Positions 8,562 to 17,018 of a stretch of DNA of 64,000 bases are shown one piece after another. Under the pieces are notes generated by a model. That model was given only the letters and a program-made list of their open reading frames with translations, had not been told where the DNA came from and ran no database searches. Position 1 is the first letter of the stretch, and each line of letters starts with the position of its first letter. Source of the stretch: Alphaproteobacteria bacterium (lineage in GTDB: Bacteria; Pseudomonadota; Alphaproteobacteria; Sphingomonadales; Kordiimonadaceae); the NCBI GenBank assembly GCA_006226495.1, contig SBGU01000007.1, positions 1 through 64,000 on the forward strand. The letters are read 5' to 3'. Both the position numbers and the translations under genes were made by a program.

Positions 8562-8596
8562 AACCGGGACCCTTTTCTCAAAACATCAGGTGTACA

Positions 8597-8609
8597 GTTA
8601 TAATATCAC
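8597..8609. promoter_or_regulatory. Zur-like operator overlapping the promoter of the ZIP-like gene
   Basis: GTTATAATATCAC matches the core of the proteobacterial Zur palindrome (GTTATANTATAAC) with one mismatch. On the minus strand it contains a -10-like TATTAT with a possible TTGGGC -35 element 18 bases upstream. It lies 36 bases upstream of the TTG start at 8561. Function is inferred. Confidence 0.45.
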
Positions 8610-8671
8610 ACATTGGATGACTAGCCCAAATCGTCAAGGGCTGCATAAATGTGATCGGGAAATATTTCGGC

Positions 8672-9622
8672 TTATATCCAGGTGCCGGTCAGGCAGTGCG
8701 GCCTGGCGCCGGTGCCAAGCTTGAAGCGGGTGATGCCCGTGCGGTCCCGCGTGTCGAACCCGCCAAGGTCGAGGAAGCGGATGCCGCGCGCCTTCAGCGC
8801 CAGCATGGCTTGCCAGAGGACACGGTTATGCAGGCCGGTGGCATGCCGGCCATCTTCGCCCAGCCAGCCGACATGGTAGGTGGCGCTGTTGCCATGAATG
8901 AGGAACAGGGCGCCTGCCAGTTTGTCCCGGCCTGCGTGGCCGGTGACCGACAGGACGCCATCGCCCTTCATGGCATGCTGGTAGGCCTCGACCATCCCGA
9001 CAGGCAGGGCGCGATAGCCTTTCTGCGTGCGCTGAACGGTCTCCCGGTCCAGAAGCCATTCATACTGGTGGCGCTTGCGCCCGCCGGCGACGATTTCGTA
9101 TTTGCCGGCCTCTGCGATCTTCAGCTTGTTGCGCCAGTTGGCCACAAGGTCTGCGCGCAAGGCGCCTTCGTCCGGGCTGAGGTCGAGCCAGGCAGTATTG
9201 TAACCGGTCATCACCCGCCGGTATCCGGCGCGGCGCAACAGGCGCGTGTTTTCCGCGCTGTCCGGCAATTCTGCCTGCAAGGCCAGGAAGTTCCAGCGCC
9301 AGGGGTTGAATTGCCGCCTGAGGGCCCTGAGGACCGACAGCCGCGTATCCTGATCCAGGCCGGGTTCAAGCCAAAGCGGACCCCGGTTCAGGGTCGTGAA
9401 GCCGACAAAACCGTATAAGCGGCGGCTGAGGGTCAGGCCCAGGGCGACCGGCCGGCCAGCCTTCATGACAAGCACTTGGCGCGCGATGCTGCCCATGGCA
9501 GCCATGGCGGCGCCATAGGCCCAATATTGCTGGAGCGGTATTGGCTGATCGCCAGGCAGCAGGGACCAGAGGCCGGCGTCAAGCGGCCCGGTCTCGATGC
9601 TGATGTCGCCATATTCAGCCAT
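8672..9622 (-). CDS. FemAB/GNAT-like acyltransferase, possible peptidoglycan-bridge type
   Basis: A soluble protein of 316 residues with two GNAT-like halves, like FemAB/BioF2-type enzymes. The second half has the pattern LAGALFLIHGNSATYHVGW, followed by NRVLWQAMLALKARGIRFLDLGGFD and FKLGTGA, the common end of this family. FemAB enzymes use aminoacyl-tRNA to add amino acids to lipid II; many alphaproteobacterial relatives act on unknown targets. The ATG at 9622 is preferred to a GTG at 9634, although both are possible. It is transcribed alone, head-to-head with the small membrane gene at 9657. Confidence 0.7.
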   Translation of the reverse strand: MAEYGDISIETGPLDAGLWSLLPGDQPIPLQQYWAYGAAMAAMGSIARQVLVMKAGRPVALGLTLSRRLYGFVGFTTLNRGPLWLEPGLDQDTRLSVLRALRRQFNPWRWNFLALQAELPDSAENTRLLRRAGYRRVMTGYNTAWLDLSPDEGALRADLVANWRNKLKIAEAGKYEIVAGGRKRHQYEWLLDRETVQRTQKGYRALPVGMVEAYQHAMKGDGVLSVTGHAGRDKLAGALFLIHGNSATYHVGWLGEDGRHATGLHNRVLWQAMLALKARGIRFLDLGGFDTRDRTGITRFKLGTGARPHCLTGTWI

Positions 9623-9656
9623 TTGCAAGCGCACCCTCTGCTGCTAGCATCGCGCC

Positions 9657-9863
9657 ATGGCCGGAAAAGGGAAACAGGTAGAAACAGTTATGGGGTGGCG
9701 CTTTGCCCCACCCCGCGTCACGTTTGGTGCCGTCTGGGTTGCCGCCAAATATGTCCTGTTGCCCATATTTGGCGGACTTGCGCTTCTGGATGTCGGCTTT
9801 TACCTGTTTTTCCGCCATGTGCTTGAGCGCTGTTACGGCATCCTGTGCTTGTTCGGGTCCTGA
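9657..9863 (+). CDS. Small single-span membrane protein, 68 residues
   Basis: A short protein with one clear hydrophobic segment (about 28-54, VAAKYVLLPIFGGLALLDV) and a cysteine-containing end (ERCYGILCLF). The composition is that of a real inner membrane protein, and the frame fills the gap between two leftward genes exactly, ending two bases before the convergent FKBP gene. The start could be ATG 9657 or an internal ATG 33 bases later; neither has a strong ribosome site. Similar tiny proteins ending in CYGxLCLx occur in alphaproteobacteria, but I know of no function. Confidence 0.55.
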   Translation: MAGKGKQVETVMGWRFAPPRVTFGAVWVAAKYVLLPIFGGLALLDVGFYLFFRHVLERCYGILCLFGS

Positions 9864-9864
9864 C

Positions 9865-10857
9865 CTAGCTGTCGACCGAAATCAGTTCGACCGTAAAGAT
9901 CAGGGTGGCGAAGGGCGGGATGCTGCCGCTGCCGGTGCCACGCTCGCCATAACCCAGGTCGTAGGGCAGGAAGAATTCATACTTGCCGCCTTCCTTCATC
10001 AGTTGCAGGCCTTCGGTCCAGCCACGGATCACGCCATTGAGCGGGAACTGGGCCGGCTGGCCGCGGCGATAGCTGGAATCGAACTCGGCGCCGTTGGTCA
10101 GTTTGCCGGCATAATGCACGGTAACGGTCGAATCCTCGCGCGGCGATTTGCCGGTGCCTTCTTCGATAACACGGTACTGCAGGCCACTGTCGGTGACATG
10201 CACACCTTCCTGTTTGGCGTTTTCAGCCAGGAACTCAGCCTGTTCGGCCTTGAAGGCTTCCATCTGTTTCTGGGCTTCGGCGCGGGCTTCAGCCATCGAG
10301 CGCACACCCAGAAGCTCGACTTCGAACACAAGGGTCGAATTCGGCGGGATCACGTCGCCGGCGCCGCGCGGGCCATAGGCCAGCTCGGACGGGATGGTCA
10401 GTTCCCATTTGTCGCCCACATGCATCATCTGCATGGCTTCGACCCAGCCCGGGATCACGCGGCCAACGGGAAACTCGATCGGTTCACCACGCTTGTAGCT
10501 CGAATCGAACTCGGTACCATCGATGAAGCGGCCGGCATAATGCACGGTCACCAGATCTTCCGCGGTCGGCTGTGCGCCATCGCCCGCTTCCAGAACACGG
10601 TACTGCAGGCCGCTTTCGGTGACGGTCACGCCATCCTTGGTCTTGTTGGTTTCGAGATAGGCGAGGTTTTCGGCCTCATAGGCCTTCGGATCGGTCATAG
10701 CGGTCGTTGCTTCCTGTTTGTCGGTCGGTGCCTGCTGCGCCTCTGCGGGCGCGGCTGTATCACCTTCCTTGGATTTGTCATCGGACTTGTCGCCACATGC
10801 GGCGAGGCCAAGGCCAATGGTCAGAATAAGGGCTGCCGTTTTGATTGGGCTTTGCAT
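9865..10857 (-). CDS. FKBP-type peptidyl-prolyl isomerase lipoprotein with two FKBP domains
   Basis: A periplasmic or outer membrane lipoprotein of 330 residues predicted to speed proline isomerisation during protein folding. It has a lipoprotein signal with lipobox LAAC (about 18-21), a low-complexity linker, then two complete FKBP domains (about 72-185 and 215-329). Both keep VTVHYAG, GxEFDSSY, VIPGW or VIRGW, and the IPP turn. Most FkpA/Mip proteins have one FKBP domain plus a dimerising helix; the tandem form is less usual. A helical linker ([14 protein letters not shown]) joins the domains. The ATG at 10857 has AGGAAG six bases upstream. Confidence 0.9.
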   Translation of the reverse strand: MQSPIKTAALILTIGLGLAACGDKSDDKSKEGDTAAPAEAQQAPTDKQEATTAMTDPKAYEAENLAYLETNKTKDGVTVTESGLQYRVLEAGDGAQPTAEDLVTVHYAGRFIDGTEFDSSYKRGEPIEFPVGRVIPGWVEAMQMMHVGDKWELTIPSELAYGPRGAGDVIPPNSTLVFEVELLGVRSMAEARAEAQKQMEAFKAEQAEFLAENAKQEGVHVTDSGLQYRVIEEGTGKSPREDSTVTVHYAGKLTNGAEFDSSYRRGQPAQFPLNGVIRGWTEGLQLMKEGGKYEFFLPYDLGYGERGTGSGSIPPFATLIFTVELISVDS

Positions 10858-10963
10858 GAATAGCTTCCTTTTTGGCATGATGGGCGGACCCTAGCCTGCT
10901 ATGAAGCGCCGGGGAAGAAAAAAGCGCCCGATTTTGCGGCGAAACACACAGGAGCCAATGCCC

Positions 10964-11218
10964 ATGGGTATCGCCGAAGACCGGATAGAAAACGAAATTT
11001 TGCGGCAGATTGAAGGCGCTGTCTCGGTGGCCCCGCGCGATGTGGCGCAGGCCCTGGCGGCGGAAGGTGAGGACTGGCGCAAATTGTTGCCGCGGGTGCG
11101 CGCTGCTGCGGTGCGCCTCCATGGCAGCAACCGGCTAATTTTCCTGAGGAAGCGTAAAGCGGTAGGCCCCGAGGGGTTGAAGGGTGTATACAGGTTGGCA
11201 CGTCCGCAGGCGGATTGA
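10964..11218 (+). CDS. DUF3253 domain protein
   Basis: A small basic protein of about 84 residues with the DUF3253 pattern: an N-terminal helix (EDRIENEILRQI), APRDVAQALA, a WRKLLPRVRAAAVRL core and a final GPIRL-like strand (LKGVYRLARP). The layout resembles a winged helix and suggests DNA or RNA binding, though no function is established. AGGAG at 10950-10954 suits the ATG at 10964 (nine-base spacing); ATG 10958 and a longer form from 10901 are possible. It is divergent from the FKBP gene and just upstream of the Hpt gene. Confidence 0.7.
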   Translation: MGIAEDRIENEILRQIEGAVSVAPRDVAQALAAEGEDWRKLLPRVRAAAVRLHGSNRLIFLRKRKAVGPEGLKGVYRLARPQAD

Positions 11219-11249
11219 ATATTGGCGGACAAAAATCGAGAGGAAAGTC

Positions 11250-11600
11250 ATGATAGGGGGTCATGCACCACTGGTGGACCGTCCGGTCCTTAACCGGTTG
11301 ACGGCTGACGTCGGCAAGGAATCGGCAGCGTTTCTGTTGTCGTCGCTCCGGCGCGAAATTGAAAGTTCGGGCGCCGCGCTCAGGGAACACCTGGATGCGG
11401 GCGAACTGGACCAGCTTGAAATCAAGGCGCATGCGCTCAAAAGTGCGGCCCGCAGCTTCGGCGCCATGCGGCTTGGCGAGATTTGCCTCGCACTTGAAGA
11501 TGCAGCCCGTACTGAACGGGAAGTGCCGGAAATCGAGCGGCTGCTCGCGAAATTCTATGCAGTCTCGACCGAGACCTTGCTGGCGTTTGACGAAGCCTAG
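11250..11600 (+). CDS. Free-standing Hpt (histidine phosphotransfer) protein
   Basis: A 116-residue all-helical protein with the Hpt signature IKAHALKSAARSFGA, where the His (about 60) would accept and pass on phosphate in a multistep phosphorelay. The flanking helices (DLADVGKESAAFLLSSL-type and LALEDAART) fit the four-helix bundle. No kinase or receiver gene is adjacent, so the partners are elsewhere. The ATG at 11250 has AGAGGAAAG upstream and avoids the extra N-terminal residues of the longer frame. It overlaps the convergent sigma gene by four bases. Confidence 0.82.
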   Translation: MIGGHAPLVDRPVLNRLTADVGKESAAFLLSSLRREIESSGAALREHLDAGELDQLEIKAHALKSAARSFGAMRLGEICLALEDAARTEREVPEIERLLAKFYAVSTETLLAFDEA

Positions 11601-12853
11601 AGGCAGGCACTGAGCCGCGATTGCAGATGGCCGATTTCGGCGGTCGTGCCACCCAGGGTGAGCGCGGCCCGGAAATCTGCCGCCGCTGCGGCACGGTCGC
11701 CGGTTGCTAACAGTATTTCAGCGCGCGCCACATGGAAATAGCCATGGTTCCCGAGAACGGGTTCGTTCTTCAGCGCGACAAGCTTGCCAAGCGCCGTGCC
11801 ATGTTCGCCCCGCATGGCCATGGCAACCGCATGGTTCAGGGCAACCACCGGGCAGCCGGTCATGTCTTCCAGTAGCTGATACTGCCGGCAGATGTTGGCC
11901 CAGTCCGTTTCGGCCCAGCCGGGCGCTGCCGCATGTGCGGCTGCAATACCGGCTTCCAGATGATAGCGGCTCAACTGGTCGGCGCCCTGCGCTGCCTTCA
12001 GGTGCAGGAAACCTTCCGACAGGAGCGCACGGTCCCAGTCGGCGCGCTTTTGGTCCGCCAGTCGAACAAACCTGCCGTCAGCATCGACCCGGGTATCAAG
12101 CCGCGACGCCTGGAAACACAAAAGCGCCGAAAGCGCATGGCCGTCCGGGCTTGCCGTCAGGCGGTTCGTGCACAGGCTGCGCACCAGCCGCAGGGCCTCA
12201 AGCGCCACGTCATGCCGGACGGCGTCGTCGCCTTGGCCCGGGCTGTAGCCCAGCGAAAAGGCCAGGTAGATCACCTTGTGAACGGCCCCCAGGCGCGCCT
12301 GCAGGTCGCCGGGCAGCGGCCAGCCAAGAGTCAGGCCATCCTTGCGGATACGGGCTTTCACGCGGCTCAGTCGTTGCGACAGGGTCGGTGCCGGCAGAAG
12401 GAAAAGCCCGGCAACTTCCCGACCCGCGAAACCAAGGGCGCTGTTCAGGGTCAGCGCCAGTTGGTCGGCCTCCGGCAGGCGCGGGTGGCAGCACAGGAAA
12501 ATCAGTTGCAATTCAGGGTCGTCGACGCCGGGGCGTTCGCCTGCCATATCATCTGCATCCGCATGACTGTCAGGATCGACGCCGTCGTCCAGCTTCTGTG
12601 TTTGCTGCCGGCGCAGCCGGTCGATCATGCGGTTCATGGCCACCCGGTGCAACCAGGCGGCCGGATTGTCAGGCAGGCCCTGGTAGGGCCAGGTGCGGGC
12701 CGCCGCCACAAGCGCATCCTGGGCGATGTCTTCCGCAAGCTCAAGCCGGCCGGGCCCCAGCCTGCGGGCGAGCAAGGCGACCAGCCGTCCGGTCTCGCGC
12801 CGGAACAGCCGGTCCAGTGTTTTTGTGATTTCGCTGTCGGACCCGGGGTTCAT
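11597..12853 (-). CDS. ECF RNA polymerase sigma factor with C-terminal extension (ECF42-like)
   Basis: A 418-residue sigma-70 family protein. Residues about 8-80 hold sigma region 2 (LAEDIAQDALVAAARTW, AAWLHRVAMNRMIDRLRR), about 110-170 region 4, and about 180-418 a helical TPR-like extension of the DUF6596 type (VIYLAFSLGYS, LLCFQASRL, DWANICRQYQLLE, VALNHAVAMAM). This layout, together with the YciI gene overlapping its start (ATGA at 12850-12853), defines the ECF42 type. These usually lack an anti-sigma factor and are thought to be controlled by the extension. Known ECF42 members switch on genes for YciI (DGPF) proteins, here presumably the neighbour. Confidence 0.88.
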   Translation of the reverse strand: MNPGSDSEITKTLDRLFRRETGRLVALLARRLGPGRLELAEDIAQDALVAAARTWPYQGLPDNPAAWLHRVAMNRMIDRLRRQQTQKLDDGVDPDSHADADDMAGERPGVDDPELQLIFLCCHPRLPEADQLALTLNSALGFAGREVAGLFLLPAPTLSQRLSRVKARIRKDGLTLGWPLPGDLQARLGAVHKVIYLAFSLGYSPGQGDDAVRHDVALEALRLVRSLCTNRLTASPDGHALSALLCFQASRLDTRVDADGRFVRLADQKRADWDRALLSEGFLHLKAAQGADQLSRYHLEAGIAAAHAAAPGWAETDWANICRQYQLLEDMTGCPVVALNHAVAMAMRGEHGTALGKLVALKNEPVLGNHGYFHVARAEILLATGDRAAAAADFRAALTLGGTTAEIGHLQSRLSACL

Positions 12854-13209
12854 GCGTCCCGGTCGAATTCGTGGATCTCACGCAGTTCGATGCGGCCATA
12901 ATTCACATGCGGGCAGGTGGCAGCGAGCGCACTGGCCGTGTCATAGTCCGCCGCTTCAATGACCATATAGCCGCCCAGGATTTCGTGGGTTTCCGAGAAG
13001 GGGCCGTTCAGGGTTTCGACCGTGTCGCCCGATTTGCCGATCACCCGGCCGGGTTCGTCCATCAGTTTTTCGCCGCCGAGATAACGGCCTTCGGCGCGCA
13101 TCTTTTCGGTCCAGGCTACATAGTCCTTGATCACCGCCATCATTTCCTCGTGGCTCAGGCCCTCGAAGGCGTCGATACGGTCATGCAGGAACAGGATATA
13201 TTTTGCCAT
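12850..13209 (-). CDS. YciI (DGPF domain) family protein
   Basis: A 119-residue dimeric alpha/beta-barrel protein of the YCII family. The sequence holds the DGPF-like NGPFSETHEILGGYMVIEA block and the KYILFLHDR start. The biochemical role of these proteins is unsettled; they are almost always linked to ECF42 or ECF41-like sigma genes, as here, where the stop overlaps the sigma start by four bases. The ATG at 13209 has GGAGAG upstream and skips a 20-residue extension. The pair is likely transcribed from upstream of this gene, possibly autoregulated by the sigma factor. Confidence 0.87.
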   Translation of the reverse strand: MAKYILFLHDRIDAFEGLSHEEMMAVIKDYVAWTEKMRAEGRYLGGEKLMDEPGRVIGKSGDTVETLNGPFSETHEILGGYMVIEAADYDTASALAATCPHVNYGRIELREIHEFDRDA

Positions 13210-13337
13210 GTCGGTCTCTCCGGTCAAATGGACAGGGCCCATGCACCTGCCTCGGGAACCCCGACGCATGACGCGGCCCCGTTTCGACAGGTGACAAAAA
13301 AATATCCGGAAAGGCGGCGCCTGGAAAGACCGGCGGC

Positions 13338-13991
13338 TCAGCTTTCGACCACGATGCCCAGTTCAGCCCGCAGTTCCTCAAGGCCCCAGCCCTTTTCGCT
13401 CGAGGTCGCCATCACAATTGGATGGCAGGCGATGAAGGTCTTGGCGTCGGCCTGGGTCTTGGCGATGATCTTGTCCTGTTCGGCCTTGTTCATCTTGTCG
13501 AGCTTGGTGAGCACGATCTGGTAGTTGACCGCAGCCTCGTCGAGCATCTTCATGATCTCGCGGTCGTTTTCCTTCAGGCCGTGGCGGCTGTCGATCAGCA
13601 GCATCACGCGCCTCAGGCTCGGGCGCCCGCGCAGGTAGGTCTTCACCAGCCGGGTCCAGGCTTCGACCTTCTTGCGTTCGATCTTGGCGTAACCGTAGCC
13701 CGGCAAATCGACGAGATACGACAGTTGGCCGGCTTCGCGGCCCATTTCGAAATAGTTCAGTTCCTGGGTGCGGCCCGGCGTGTTGGACGTGCGTGCCAGC
13801 GACTTGCGGCCGGTCAGCGCATTGATCAGGCTGGATTTGCCAACGTTCGAACGGCCGGCGAACGCAAGTTCGGGCCGGTCGGACGGCGGCAGGGTGTCGA
13901 GGGACACCGCACCCTTGATGAAATCCACCGGGCCGGCAAACAGAAGCCGGCCACGGTTCAACTGATCGGCGCTATAGGGCGCGTCGCTCAC
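13338..13991 (-). CDS. engB: Ribosome biogenesis GTP-binding protein EngB (YihA/YsxC)
   Basis: A GTPase of 217 residues needed for late assembly of the large ribosomal subunit. It shows G1 GRSNVGKSS (46-54), the switch region with TPGRTQELNYF, G3 VDLPGYG, G4 LTKLDKM and G5 TSSEKGWG. The length is normal. The start is GTG at 13991 with AGGGAA upstream, two bases after the yidC stop, so it is the last gene of the rpmH-rnpA-yidD-yidC-engB operon, the usual order in alphaproteobacteria. Confidence 0.94.
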   Translation of the reverse strand: MSDAPYSADQLNRGRLLFAGPVDFIKGAVSLDTLPPSDRPELAFAGRSNVGKSSLINALTGRKSLARTSNTPGRTQELNYFEMGREAGQLSYLVDLPGYGYAKIERKKVEAWTRLVKTYLRGRPSLRRVMLLIDSRHGLKENDREIMKMLDEAAVNYQIVLTKLDKMNKAEQDKIIAKTQADAKTFIACHPIVMATSSEKGWGLEELRAELGIVVES

Positions 13992-13993
13992 GA

Positions 13994-15730
13994 TTATTTC
14001 CCTTCGCTGGCCAGGCGGGCGTCTTCACGCCGCATGATAACCCACTGCTGCAGGATCGACAGCAGGTTGTTCCAGGTCCAGTACAGCACCAGGCCGGCGC
14101 TGAAGCGGGCCATGATGAAGGTGAAGATGATCGGCAGGAAGCCCATGACCTTCGCCTGTGCCGGGTCCATGCTGGCCGACTGCGGGTTCAGCTTCTGCTG
14201 CAGCCACATGGTGATGCCCATCAGGATCGGCAGCACGCCGATGGCGATGACTTCCGGCGGGGTCCAGGGGATCAGGCCGAACAGGTTCAGGGGCGTCAGG
14301 TGGTCAGCCGCCGACAGGTCTGTGATCCAACCGAAGAAAGGCTGGTGGCGCATTTCGATGGTCACATACAGCACCTTGTAGAGCGCGAAGAATACAAACA
14401 TCTGCGGGATCATCGGCAGGCAGCCGGCCATCGGATTGATCTTTTCCGATTTATACAGCGCCATCATCTCCTGCTGCATGCGCGCCTTGTCGTCCTTGTA
14501 GCGTTCCTGCAGCGCCTTGATCTTGGGCTGGGCGCGGCGCATGTGCGCCATCGACACATAGGATTTGTTCGCCAGCGGGAACAACAGCAACTTCAGGATC
14601 ACGGTCATCAAGAGGATCGCGACGCCATAGTTGCCGGTCAGTTGGAATAGCCAGTGCAGGCTGTGGAAGATCGGCTTGGTCAGGAAGTGGAACCAGCCCC
14701 AGTCGATGGCCTTGTTGAAATCGACGATGCCCAGACGGTCTTCGTAGCCGTTGATTACCTTGACGATTTTGGCGCCGGCATAGAAATGGTTGGTGGTTTC
14801 GTCGGTTGCGCCGGGTGCCACGGCCTGCCAATCCTGGATATAGTTGACCCGGTAATTGATCTGGCCGGCCTTGGTGGTGTTGTGTTCCATGCGTGCCCGC
14901 ATGATCGGGGCATCGTTGGCCGGTACCAGGCTGGTCATCCAGAATTTGTCGGTGAAACCGATCCAGCCGCCCGTGCCTTTGGTTTCGAAATTCTCGTCTT
15001 TCAGGTCCTTGTAGGACTTTTCGGTCAGGATACCGTCGAACACACCCAGCGGACCTTCATGCAGGATATAAAGGCCCGCCGTTTCCGGGTCACCGCGACG
15101 GGTGATCTGGCCGTAAGGGGCAACCTGCAGGGCGCCTTCGCCCGAATTGATCACGCTTTGGCTGATCGTGAACATGAACTGGTTGTCGACGGAAATTTTC
15201 ATCAGGAAGCGTGCGCCCCGGCCGTTGTCCCACGCAAGCGTTACCGGCTGGTCGGGGGTCAGGGTGTCGCGGTCGGCAGTCCAGATGGCATTTTCATCCG
15301 GCACCGTGCTCTTGTCGGCAGCCAGCCAGCCGAAGCGGGCATAATAACCGGTGGGGTCGCGCTCGGACGACAGGAGGCGCACCATCTCGGCATCCTTGTC
15401 CATGCTGGTGGTGTAATTATTCAGAAGGATGTCATCGAAGGTCACACCGCGCAGGCTGATCGAACCGGTCAGTTCCGGTGTCTTCACGGTCACGGAACCG
15501 GCTTCGATTGCGGGTGCGGTATCCATGGGTGCCGCGGTCGCCGCTTCGGGCTGGGTAGCGGCCTCGGGTGTGGCCAGTCCTTCACTCAGGGAACTGGATT
15601 CGGCGGCCTGCTGCTCTTCATAAGCGCGCTGTGCCTCTTCCAGTTTCGGGCCCATGTAAAAATACTGGTAGCCCATAAGGATCGCCAGCGACAGGACGGC
15701 GAAAAGGATAAAGTTCTTGTTGTCACCCAT
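13994..15730 (-). CDS. yidC: Membrane protein insertase YidC
   Basis: This inserts inner membrane proteins alone or with SecYEG. The 578-residue protein has an N-terminal anchor (about 5-23), an acidic linker rich in Ala and Glu (about 35-75), a periplasmic beta-supersandwich domain (about 80-330) and the five-helix Oxa1 core (about 345-560), including [18 protein letters not shown] and the cytoplasmic loop with [18 protein letters not shown]. The ATG at 15730 (MGDNKNF) is the natural start; the longer frame runs over yidD. Its start overlaps the end of yidD by eight bases. Confidence 0.95.
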   Translation of the reverse strand: MGDNKNFILFAVLSLAILMGYQYFYMGPKLEEAQRAYEEQQAAESSSLSEGLATPEAATQPEAATAAPMDTAPAIEAGSVTVKTPELTGSISLRGVTFDDILLNNYTTSMDKDAEMVRLLSSERDPTGYYARFGWLAADKSTVPDENAIWTADRDTLTPDQPVTLAWDNGRGARFLMKISVDNQFMFTISQSVINSGEGALQVAPYGQITRRGDPETAGLYILHEGPLGVFDGILTEKSYKDLKDENFETKGTGGWIGFTDKFWMTSLVPANDAPIMRARMEHNTTKAGQINYRVNYIQDWQAVAPGATDETTNHFYAGAKIVKVINGYEDRLGIVDFNKAIDWGWFHFLTKPIFHSLHWLFQLTGNYGVAILLMTVILKLLLFPLANKSYVSMAHMRRAQPKIKALQERYKDDKARMQQEMMALYKSEKINPMAGCLPMIPQMFVFFALYKVLYVTIEMRHQPFFGWITDLSAADHLTPLNLFGLIPWTPPEVIAIGVLPILMGITMWLQQKLNPQSASMDPAQAKVMGFLPIIFTFIMARFSAGLVLYWTWNNLLSILQQWVIMRREDARLASEGK

Positions 15731-16067
15731 GAGACGAAACACCCTGATTGTCTTGCCGGTCTTTCCCGGCCGTGTCAGTTTTTTCATGCCCGCATCCGCA
15801 AGGCGCCGTGGCGCTTCCCGGAACCGGGTCGTAGCCGCTGCCTCCCCACGGATGGCAGCGTGCGACGCGCTTTATTGCCAGCCATCCGCCCTTAAGTCCA
15901 CCATGAAGACAAATTGCCTCAATCGCGTAATTGCTGCAGGTCGGCAGGTAGCGACAGCGGGGCGGGATCATGGGCGAGATGAAATATTGGTAGAAACGCA
16001 CAAGGCCGATGCCCAGATGCCCAAGCGGCGAAAGGGGTTTTCCCCGGTTTTCTGCGCTTTCGGGCAC
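15723..16067 (-). CDS. yidD: Membrane protein insertion efficiency factor YidD
   Basis: A short amphipathic inner-membrane-associated protein (114 residues) that helps YidC-dependent insertion. It has the full family core [26 protein letters not shown] and [12 protein letters not shown]. The start is GTG at 16067, one base overlapping the rnpA stop, with AGGAAG five bases upstream. The tail past the core is Cys- and Lys-rich (GCGHEKTD). Confidence 0.92.
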   Translation of the reverse strand: MPESAENRGKPLSPLGHLGIGLVRFYQYFISPMIPPRCRYLPTCSNYAIEAICLHGGLKGGWLAIKRVARCHPWGGSGYDPVPGSATAPCGCGHEKTDTAGKDRQDNQGVSSHG

Positions 16068-16465
16068 TATGACTTCCTGTGTGGCTTGCTGTTTCCCCGT
16101 GGGCTTAGATCGGCACCCGAAGCCAGTTTTGCAAGGGCCCAGCGCATGTCCGCGCCCAGCTTTTCGAACGGATAGTCGGTCGCGGCCTGCCGCCCGATGA
16201 ACACATAGGCCCAGCCCCGCTGGCCGTTGGCCGGCAGAATCATGCGGGCAGCTTCCTTGATGCGGCGCCGGGCGCGGTTGCGCACCACGGCATTGCCGAC
16301 CTTCTTGGACACGGTGAAACCGGCGCGCGGTGCCAGCGATATATCGTCACCCGGCATGGCCTGCAGGATGAAGGCGGGGGTCACCCATTTGCGGCCGGTT
16401 GCGGCCACGGCCAGATATTCCGGCCGCTGGGTCACACGCTGCATCTTTTCCGTGCTCTGGTTCAC
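16067..16465 (-). CDS. rnpA: Ribonuclease P protein component
   Basis: The 132-residue basic protein binds the RNase P RNA and aids 5' processing of pre-tRNA. It carries the RNR motif ([16 protein letters not shown], about 57-72) and the FTVSKKVG strand before it. The start is GTG at 16465 with GGGGTGAG upstream. It sits between rpmH and yidD as in most bacteria; a hairpin with a T-rich tail separates it from rpmH and may cut its expression relative to L34. Confidence 0.92.
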   Translation of the reverse strand: MNQSTEKMQRVTQRPEYLAVAATGRKWVTPAFILQAMPGDDISLAPRAGFTVSKKVGNAVVRNRARRRIKEAARMILPANGQRGWAYVFIGRQAATDYPFEKLGADMRWALAKLASGADLSPRGNSKPHRKS

Positions 16466-16527
16466 ATCTCACCCCGGGTGATAACCTGAGTCGCGCCAGC
16501 GGCCATGTTGGCTTGGCCCAGAAACAA

Positions 16528-16557
16528 GAAAAGCCGACCGGATATCTCTCGGTCGGC
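16528..16557 (-). terminator. Partial terminator/attenuator between rpmH and rnpA
   Basis: Stem GCCGACCG (16533-16540) pairs with CGGTCGGC (16550-16557), and the minus strand continues CTTTTCTTGTTT. It lies after rpmH and before rnpA in their direction of reading, so it probably thins transcription into rnpA rather than ending the operon. Confidence 0.6.
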
Positions 16558-16598
16558 GTTTCTTCTGTGTACTGTCTGCCCCCGAAAGGGCCGAGCCA

Positions 16599-16733
16599 TT
16601 AGGCCGACAGGCGCTTCCGGCCACGGGCGCGACGTGCGTTCAGCACTTTGCGGCCACCAACGGTCGCCATGCGCGCACGAAAACCGTGACGGCGTTTGCG
16701 GACCAGCACACTCGGTTGATAGGTGCGTTTCAC
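16599..16733 (-). CDS. rpmH: 50S ribosomal protein L34
   Basis: A 44-residue highly basic ribosomal protein of the large subunit. The sequence ([36 protein letters not shown]) matches L34 throughout. The start is GTG at 16733. It is the first gene of the leftward operon and has a near-consensus promoter 74 bases upstream. The stop is TAA at 16599-16601. Confidence 0.96.
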   Translation of the reverse strand: MKRTYQPSVLVRKRRHGFRARMATVGGRKVLNARRARGRKRLSA

Positions 16734-16806
16734 TTGTCTTACTCCAGCTTATCGCCCGGCGGGGTGCGATAGCGCAAAAAGCCTGGCGTCCAAATTTCGA
16801 GCGCGC

Positions 16807-16835
16807 TGTATAACTGTGCTTATCGGTGAAGTCAA
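16807..16835 (-). promoter_or_regulatory. Sigma-70 promoter of rpmH
   Basis: On the minus strand TTGACT (16835-16830), a 17-base spacer and TATACA (16812-16807) make a near-consensus housekeeping promoter upstream of rpmH. Confidence 0.75.
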
Positions 16836-17018
16836 CAGCGTTAGCCCGGGCCTTTTAACATATTTTGGACTCAGTTTCCCTTACTTTTGGTGGTTATAGG
16901 GCCCATTTAGGTCTAAAGGAATGGGCTCTGGGGGTTTTCGCGTAGTATGCTGGCCGCCAGTGGGGCTCATTCTTTTGTTTACTTGCTTTTGAAAGCGGGA
17001 TGGGATTCAACGCATTTT

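Noticed and set aside
9703-10863. A 386-codon plus-strand frame opposite the FKBP gene
   Set aside because: It is antisense to two obvious FKBP domains; apparent repeats in it are only shadows of the domain duplication.
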